This document shows, piece by piece, positions 58,061 through 64,000 of a stretch of 64,000 nt of DNA. The position numbers and the translations under genes are program-made. Origin of the DNA: Coix lacryma-jobi var. lacryma-jobi. Taxonomy: Eukaryota > Streptophyta > Magnoliopsida > Poales > Poaceae. Where the stretch lies: the NCBI GenBank assembly GCA_009763385.1, contig CM019822.1:22624842-22688841 (forward strand), written 5' to 3'. The notes under the pieces were generated by a model. The model saw only the letters and a program-made list of their open reading frames with translations, searched no databases and was not told where the DNA came from. Each line of letters begins with the position of its first letter. Positions within the stretch are counted from its first letter, which is position 1.

Positions 58061-58379
58061 ATATGCCATGACTCAATTTAACAAAGTAAACAACCGAAAC
58101 TGAATGGCATGTCAGTAGGTGAGTGTTCCTACTGATAAGGTATAGAAATCTGTGTGAAGTTTGAACAAATATGAGTATAGAGACACAATTACGGTCTTAC
58201 AATGTCTATATATGGTTGAAGGATACAATCAAATGGGAACAAGAGTGCAAGTGCCTGTATCGAGGGTACTGATGGAGAAGATAAGATAATCCGTAGCAAA
58301 CTGATAATCAGTGCAGAGAAATAATCACAACCCATAGCTTCACTGAAAATGCAGGACATATACTAAAACATATGCTTGA

Positions 58380-58850
58380 CTGATAATCACAACCCATAGC
58401 AAACTGATAATCAGTGCAGAGAAATAATCACAACCCATAGCTTACTGAAAATGCAGGACATATACTAAAACATATGCTTGACTGATAGAGGTGTAGTAAG
58501 TAGCAGTAGTAAGTAGGAAGTAGGACAGAGTAGCAGTAGTAAGTAGTAAGTAGCAGAAGTAGATAGAGGTGTAGTAAGTAGCAGTAGTAAGTAGGACAAA
58601 GTAGCAGTAGTAAGTAGTAAGTAGCAGTAGTAAGTAGTAAGTAGCAGTAGTAAGTAGGAAGTAGGACAGAGTAGCAGTAGTAAGTAGTAAGTAGTAAGTA
58701 GCAGTAGTAAGTAGTAAGTAGCAGTAGTAAGTAGGAAGTAGGACAGAGTAGCAGTAGTAAGTAGTAAGTAGCAGTAGTAAGTAGTAAGTAGTAGTAGTAA
58801 GTAGTAAGTAGGACAGAGTAGTAACCAGAGCATATCAAAGCATATCAGAG
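58380..58850. repeat. GTAGTAAGTAGCA tandem repeat
   Basis: Units of GTAGTAAGTAGCA and AGTAGGAAGTAGGACAGA alternate over about 350 bp (58,490-58,840). A 60-bp direct duplication, ACAACCCATAGC…TATGCTTGACTGATA, precedes it (58,329-58,487). The long Tyr/Leu frames on the minus strand are produced by the repeat. Confidence 0.85.
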
Positions 58851-59460
58851 CATATCAGAGAGTAGTAACCAGTAATAAGGACAGAGCATATCAGATTAAA
58901 GCATATGGACTAAAAGGCATCAAAGTGCATCATAACCAGATTCCTCATTCAGTTTTGACCTAGAGCCATTTGTTAGTTGTTCAGGAGTACTAACAAATAA
59001 TGGAATAGCACAACCTACAGGAGAGCAGGAATGACATGTGAACCAAAAGAGATGTGGGATTTGTCGTAAGCTATCTAGGACATTGAGCAGAAATTTGGAT
59101 AAATTTTTGTCAAACTGTCACTGAACCTTGGCACCAATAAATATGCAATTCTTGCACATGCATTTGTGTACATGTCCAGGTACCCTCTAACCAAACAGCT
59201 AGATGCATTATAGTAGATATGCACCCTAGCAATGAAATTCAGCTATAAGGCCATATCATGACAGTAAAAGTCAGATTATGGCTCCAGATCCTTGAGTGAA
59301 AATTTTGCAGAACTGTAAATGTGATTCCTGCTCTCACAAATCGAACAGAGAAGTCATTTAATCTAGATATAACCATTCGAATTGTGTGCATATTTCCATG
59401 CATCAGAGATACTTTTCAAGTCCAGAGAAGACCAGAGCCCAAGCTATTGCTAAGGATTTG
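58850..59460. other. Intron-like sequence of the decayed second CACTA-4 gene
   Basis: AT-rich, with CATATCAGAG direct repeats near 58,830-58,900. No exon is seen. Confidence 0.4.
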
Positions 59461-59463
59461 TCA

Positions 59464-59804
59464 TCAATAGAGAGAAGACCAGAGAAGTCCAGAGAACTCA
59501 CATCGGGCTCCGGCTCCGGTGGGTAGGGCACCAGCAGCGGACGGGGGCTCCGGCAGTGTGGCTCGGGCGATGCTCCGGCTCCGGTGGCTAGGGCACCGCC
59601 GTGAGGTGCTCTGGCGGAGGAGAAAGGGCGCGGACGACGACGGGCGCAGAGCGGAGCAGGACGGGCGCGGGGGAGCAGGACGGGCGCAGAGCGGAGCAGG
59701 ACGGGCCGGCAATGGCGATGGCGGCGCGGTGGAGGAAATCGACAGCCCTTCGGGGTTGAAACGATGACGCGTGAAGGACTAAAGTGCCCTTCTGGGTTGC
59801 GGGG
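59464..59804 (-). other. C-rich leader of the second CACTA-4 gene
   Basis: On the minus strand it is C-rich with repeated GTCCTGCTCCGCTCTGCGCC units (59,640-59,710) and CACCGGAGCCGGAGC (59,508-59,590). It follows the TATA box at 59,805-59,813 and resembles the leaders at 27,470-27,900 and 48,000-48,265. Confidence 0.5.
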
Positions 59805-59813
59805 CTTTTATAG
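59805..59813 (-). promoter_or_regulatory. TATA box of the second CACTA-4 gene
   Basis: CTATAAAAG on the minus strand, about 5-8 bp after the last unit of the internal array. Confidence 0.6.
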
Positions 59814-59817
59814 AGAG

Positions 59818-59942
59818 CGATTAACCGAAGCGGGCAAATTAAGACGCCCGCTGCGGTAAACATTAACCGCAGCGGGCATCTTAATTTGCCCGCTTCGGTT
59901 AACCTAAATAACCGCAGCGGGCAAGTTAAGACGCCCACTGTG
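59818..59942. repeat. Internal array of CACTA-4
   Basis: TTAACCGAAGCGGGCAAATT, GACGCCCGCTGCGGTAA, TTAACCGCAGCGGGCATC and further inverted copies, the same motif as at the element's end, 2.8 kb inside. Confidence 0.9.
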
Positions 59943-60111
59943 GTTGTTCATTTTAACAAATTGAGAATTGTTATTAATAATATTAACTTAAAAACAAAAA
60001 TCTATTACAAAAATGAGATTTGTTATTAATAATGTTAGCTTATTAACAATAATTTATTACAAAAATTATCTCCATAGCTTTGACATAACTTGTGCACTAC
60101 TTTATTACATC

Positions 60112-63100
60112 TCATTTTGGTGCGGGCGCTTTCACGGACCGCTTCTCACCATCGGGACGGGCCCAGGGCTTGATACCGCTCTTGTTGCAACGGTCCTCGA
60201 CGGCCTTGATCTTCTTTGCAAAATCGGTAAAAAGTTGGAGCTCTGCATAGTTGTTGTATTGTTCTGGGCTTTGGACCCCATCAGCTCCAACAATCCGCTG
60301 CTTTCCAGACACGACCACATGCCTCTTTGGGTCCTCCGGATAGATATAGTAGGCCAGTTGCGCGACATTGGTTGCAAGTACCCATTGGTCATCTTTGTAC
60401 CCGATACTTTTGAGGTTCACGGTGGTTAGCCCGAAACTGTCGACCGCAACCGCTTTGGGGTTTACCCAGTGGCACCGGAAGACCGTTACACATACGTCCT
60501 TGCCATAGTCAAGTTCCCATATTTCTTCGATCTGGCCATAGTATTGCGTCCTCGTGTTTGTGGCCTCGTCGACGCCCTCATATCGAACACCGCAGTTCTG
60601 TGCCGCGCTCTTCTTGTCCTTCTCTTTCGTGTGGAACCTATACCCCTTCACATCGTACCCTTGCCACGTCGTGATTTGGCTTGACGGGCCTTGCAGAAGC
60701 TTCTGGACAGTCTCCGTATCTTCATCATCAGGGCATCTTTCTAAGGGTACGTGTTGCTCCTTGAGCCAATCTATGAAACTGTTTCTGTGCTCATTCTGCA
60801 CCCATGCCTCTGTGCGTTGTCCGTCATTAGCGGCGCGGATCTCTTCTATGTGCCTCTCGACATATTTCTCCATGCTCACCAACTGATGAAGGATGTTGTA
60901 ATGAGCTTGTTCAATCTCCTTGTATGGTATATCCGTGCGAACTTTTCGGCCCGTGCACCCCATGCCCGCAGTTCTGCCCTCGTGCTGATGGACACGCAAC
61001 CCAATCGCCATCCCATCTTTTATGTACCTCATACACCAGTTCACTGCCTCTTCGGTTGTGTACGCCTCGATCATAGAGCCCTCCGGGTGAGCACGGTTAT
61101 GAACATATCTGTTGAGGGTGGACATGAACCGCTCGTACGTCCACATCTCGTGTAGGTACACGGGGCCTAGTTGCTCGATCTGATCCACCATGTGCATCAT
61201 TAGGTGTACCATAATATCAAAATATGATGGGGGAAAGCACATCTCAAGCTGGCAAAGGGTCTCCGCGATGAAGTCCTTAAGGGCAGGGAGGTCAGCCTTA
61301 CCGATGACCTTCTGCGTGATGCGGTTAAAGAAGTATGATATCCGAGTGACCACCATCTTCACGTACTCTGGACCGATAACCCTTATCACAATTGGAAGGA
61401 ACACCGTCAGCATGATGTGGCAGTCATGTGCGTTGTAGCCAGTCAATGTGAGGTCTTTCAAGGTGACGAGGCTTTTAATGTTGGAAGAGAAACCGGTAGG
61501 CACCTTGATACCCCTGAGAAGGTTGAGCATAGCAGTCTTCTCGCCATGCCTTAGGTTGTAGGCCGCACCTGGAAGATCGACTTTACCATTATGAGGTGAC
61601 CCAGGGTGAAGGTCCTGCCTGATGCCCTGGTTGAGAAGATCCGTCCGTGACTTCAGACCATCCTTCGTCTTTCCCGGGATGTCCAGCAGGACACCGATCG
61701 TGCTATCAAAGACGTTCTTCTCGAGATGCATACAGTCGATGGCATGGGGTGTTTTCAGTGTCTTCCAATATGATAGGTACTCGAAGAAAATCGACCTCTT
61801 CTTGAAAGGAACAGAGGGGACCTGTGACGCTTCCTCCGTCGTGTCTCGCTTTCGCTTCCTCGTTTGTTTTGTCCCCTCCTCTGGTGGCTTCTTCTTCTTC
61901 CCAAACTCGATCTGATCAATATCCTTCACCATCTCATACACCTTCGGCCCCCAACTAGTCTGCGCCGGTGGTTCACCCTGTGGCTCGCCCTGATCATCGA
62001 ACAATTGATTCATGACACTTCTTCTATATCTGTGCCTTCTCGGAAGGAACCGCCTGTGCCTCATGTACACCATCTTGTTTGATCCCTTGAGGTAAGTGTA
62101 GCATGTCTCGTCGATGCACATTACGCAGCCGGTCTTCCCTTTGATCTGCCCCGACAGTGAGAAGAGGCCGGGGTAGTCGGTGATGGTGACAAAGATGATG
62201 GCTTTTAGGGTGAACTTCTCCTTGAGGGACGCATCAACCATCTCGACCCCAACATCAAATAGCTCCTTCATTTCCTCCATTACCGGCTCCAGGAAAACAT
62301 CGATATCATTGCCGGGCTGCTTCGGTCCCGAGATAAGCATGGTCAACAGAAGATACCTGCGCCTCTGACACAGATGGGGAGGTAGGTTGTAGATGGTCAG
62401 TACGACCGGCCAGGTGCTGTGGGAGCTGCTTAGCTCGCCGAACGGATTCATCCCATCGGTGCTGAGTGCGAACCGAATGTTCCTGGGATCTTTGCCAAAT
62501 TGCGGGTAGGCCTTGTCAAAATCTTTCCACTGCTGGCCATCGGAGGGGTGCCGCAGCATGCCATCGTCCTTCAAGCGGTCAGCTGATGCATGCCAGGACA
62601 TGAGCTTCGCGTCCTCTGGGTTCCCAAATAGCGCACGGAGGCGGTCGATCACTGGCATGTACCACACCGACAGTGCCGGACTTCTCCTCAACGTGTAACC
62701 CTCTTCTTCCTCGTACTGCTGATGAGCTAAGATGCGATTGGCTGCAACATTGCTCTTGTTGACACCCTTCTTCTTCTTCCTCTGACCACCTCGCAAGGCC
62801 TCATCGTCGTCTGCATCCACGCGACAGCCAGCATTTCTCTTGTAGCGACTGGCGCCACAGTGCGGACAGCTCGTCAAATTCTCATACTTTATGCCCCGAT
62901 AGAGGATGCAGTGGTTAGGGCAGGCATCGAACTTTCTAAGCTTCATCGCCACTGGCCGGATAAGCTTCTTCGCACGATACGTATTTGCTGGGATCTTGTT
63001 ACTCGTCGGGAATGTTTTAGCAAGGTAACCTAACAGCTCATCAAAGCTAGTGTCTGACCACCCATGCCGAGCCTTCATCATCAACATGTGGAGGTTGAAA

Positions 63101-63723
63101 CGGAGCACCGTGCAATCCTTCGGACATTCCTCGCCGTCCTTATATAAAGGATCAAGTGACGCCTGCTTCATCTCTCTGAAATTTTCCAGCCACTTCGGGG
63201 AGCCATACACGACGTCGTCTTCGTCGATGTGGTTGACTAAATCCTGAAACAGCTGCACATCCGCAGGGTCCTGCACCGTAGCGTCCTCAACATCTCCACC
63301 ACCATCATCTGTCATATCCTGGAGTACATCTGCCTCCACAGCGATGTGGTCACGAGCACTACTCTCACTGAAGGCAGGCGCTACTGTTGCTGATGAGACG
63401 TGCGATCCAGAATCTTGGTTCACCGTCGCCGTCGATGCTGAGTTTACTCCAGATGCCGCCCCGACACTCGGATCGAATCTCTCGCCGTGATGAGTCCACA
63501 CCGTGTAATCATCCATGAAACCAAAACGAATCAAATGAGATTGCACTGTGCCTTCGTCTTTGAAGGCGGTCAGATTCTTGCAACGATGACATGGACATAT
63601 GATTGTCGTCTGGTTCGATCTCTCACGGTCAGCTTTCGCAGCGGAAATAAACTTTCTCACTTCAACGATATACCGCACATCAAGTACTCTATTGATCTTA
63701 TACATCCATTCCGACCGGTCCAT
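60112..63723 (-). CDS. TNP2-type CACTA transposase, uninterrupted 1,203 residues
   Basis: One exon reads without a break from MDRSEWMYKINRVLDVRYIV to the TGA at 60,112-60,114. Domains: transposase-associated (residues ~1-82, CPCHRC and VWTHHGE), an acidic linker (~85-190), ACPNHCILYRG and CPHCGASRYK (~267-295), Transposase_21 with STDGMNPFGELSSSHSTWP (~420), ITDYPGLFSLSGQ (~514) and HAIDCMHLEKNVFDSTIG (~662), where the acidic residues of the DDE/D site are expected, DUF4218 (GYNAHDCHIMLTVFLPIV, ~768 onwards; HNRAHPEGSMIEAYTTEEA), and DUF4216 (YYGQIEEIWELDYG, FRCHWVN, ~1,055-1,085). It would bind and cut CACTA ends in the nucleus. Length and order are those of complete family members, so this could be a functional source of transposase. 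The ATG is preceded by AG-type acceptor sequence (about 63,731), so a leader intron is likely. Confidence 0.93.
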   Translation of the reverse strand: MDRSEWMYKINRVLDVRYIVEVRKFISAAKADRERSNQTTIICPCHRCKNLTAFKDEGTVQSHLIRFGFMDDYTVWTHHGERFDPSVGAASGVNSASTATVNQDSGSHVSSATVAPAFSESSARDHIAVEADVLQDMTDDGGGDVEDATVQDPADVQLFQDLVNHIDEDDVVYGSPKWLENFREMKQASLDPLYKDGEECPKDCTVLRFNLHMLMMKARHGWSDTSFDELLGYLAKTFPTSNKIPANTYRAKKLIRPVAMKLRKFDACPNHCILYRGIKYENLTSCPHCGASRYKRNAGCRVDADDDEALRGGQRKKKKGVNKSNVAANRILAHQQYEEEEGYTLRRSPALSVWYMPVIDRLRALFGNPEDAKLMSWHASADRLKDDGMLRHPSDGQQWKDFDKAYPQFGKDPRNIRFALSTDGMNPFGELSSSHSTWPVVLTIYNLPPHLCQRRRYLLLTMLISGPKQPGNDIDVFLEPVMEEMKELFDVGVEMVDASLKEKFTLKAIIFVTITDYPGLFSLSGQIKGKTGCVMCIDETCYTYLKGSNKMVYMRHRRFLPRRHRYRRSVMNQLFDDQGEPQGEPPAQTSWGPKVYEMVKDIDQIEFGKKKKPPEEGTKQTRKRKRDTTEEASQVPSVPFKKRSIFFEYLSYWKTLKTPHAIDCMHLEKNVFDSTIGVLLDIPGKTKDGLKSRTDLLNQGIRQDLHPGSPHNGKVDLPGAAYNLRHGEKTAMLNLLRGIKVPTGFSSNIKSLVTLKDLTLTGYNAHDCHIMLTVFLPIVIRVIGPEYVKMVVTRISYFFNRITQKVIGKADLPALKDFIAETLCQLEMCFPPSYFDIMVHLMMHMVDQIEQLGPVYLHEMWTYERFMSTLNRYVHNRAHPEGSMIEAYTTEEAVNWCMRYIKDGMAIGLRVHQHEGRTAGMGCTGRKVRTDIPYKEIEQAHYNILHQLVSMEKYVERHIEEIRAANDGQRTEAWVQNEHRNSFIDWLKEQHVPLERCPDDEDTETVQKLLQGPSSQITTWQGYDVKGYRFHTKEKDKKSAAQNCGVRYEGVDEATNTRTQYYGQIEEIWELDYGKDVCVTVFRCHWVNPKAVAVDSFGLTTVNLKSIGYKDDQWVLATNVAQLAYYIYPEDPKRHVVVSGKQRIVGADGVQSPEQYNNYAELQLFTDFAKKIKAVEDRCNKSGIKPWARPDGEKRSVKAPAPK

Positions 63724-64000
63724 CGTACCTGCGATCCTTAATTAATAACACACATCATGAATCACAAAACAAAGACGATGAATTAGAAAAACATAATAAT
63801 TTATTATATTTATGTTAAATCTAGGGACAGAAGTAATAACGATGACAAATAAAATTAATGCATCCATGATGAACTTAGAGAAACAAATGCCAGTTTTCTC
63901 TCTCCTACACACAACTAGATCTAAAAAGGGAGGCTAAAAAGAGCGAAAAAGAGAGGGGAAAGAGGGTGGAGATCATCTAGGTACCTCTTGTGGAGTACTT
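63724..64000. other. Upstream sequence of the CACTA-4 transposase gene
   Basis: AT-rich leader or intron. The right end of the element is not reached. Confidence 0.5.

Larger units (their letters stand above)
57053..64000 (-). mobile_element. CACTA-4, CACTA transposon cut by the window end (TTAACCGCAGCGGGC family)
   Basis: The left end is CACTACTGCACAAAGCTTAACC, preceded by CAA at 57,050-57,052 (the matching copy is outside the window). A subterminal array of TTAACCGCAGCGGGC / GCCCGCTGCGGTAA runs 57,070-57,360. Genes are on the minus strand: a full-length TNP2 (60,112-63,723) and, downstream, the remnant of an Ulp1 gene (57,575-58,060). A second, internal array is at 59,818-59,942. The element is at least 6.9 kb and sits in or after intron 7 of the P450 gene. 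Confidence 0.9.

Noticed and set aside
58428..58838. Long Tyr/Leu-rich frames on the minus strand
   Set aside because: Produced by the GTAGTAAGTAGCA tandem repeat.

Overview
The window is nuclear DNA of a grass, most likely a panicoid such as the maize/sorghum/sugarcane/Miscanthus group. The evidence is GC-rich exons with intron boundaries, nested CACTA transposons with the subterminal motifs common in these grasses, a Sirevirus-type Ty1/copia element, and Stowaway-like MITEs. I cannot name the species. Only two genes look like host genes; almost everything else is transposon in transposon.

Layout. 1-9,900: a decayed element carrying the tail of a plant-mobile-domain-like (PMD-like) gene and two convergent GRF-zinc-finger genes, split by a 6.0-kb CACTA element (CACTA-1, 2,532-8,549, TSD CAA). 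9,900-14,700: upstream region and a six-exon putative pectin-type methyltransferase (PMT) gene on +, with small frame breaks. 14,700-22,267: intergenic DNA with a MITE and a 144-bp tandem repeat. 22,268-45,479: a 23.2-kb CACTA element (CACTA-2, TSD CTC) holding a frame-damaged TNP2 transposase and a second gene made of a TnpA-like/DUF8039-like part, a proline-rich hinge and an Ulp1 cysteine protease. That second gene is cut in its hinge by an 11.5-kb Sirevirus (31,523-42,982, minus strand, TSD ATCTC). 46,459-52,017: a 5.6-kb CACTA element (CACTA-3, TSD ATT) with a 0.9-kb palindrome and a chimeric gene. 52,731-55,490: seven exons of a CYP87-type cytochrome P450 on +; the heme-binding exon is not seen before the next element. 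57,053 to the window end: the start of CACTA-4, minus strand, with an uninterrupted 1,203-aa TNP2 and the remnant of an Ulp1 gene.

How parts fit. The CACTA elements share one plan: a terminal array of short inverted repeats, a transposase gene, a second array inside the element directly in front of a gene promoter, a C-rich leader, and a gene for a TnpA-like and/or Ulp1 protein. In three of these arrays the last repeat lies about 10 bp from a TATA box. Other points worth a second look are a run of covarying hairpins in the Sirevirus LTRs, about 700 bp of telomere-like repeat inside CACTA-2, and the large palindrome in CACTA-3. Several host and transposon exons carry one-base length changes in short homopolymer runs, which may be decay or assembly error.
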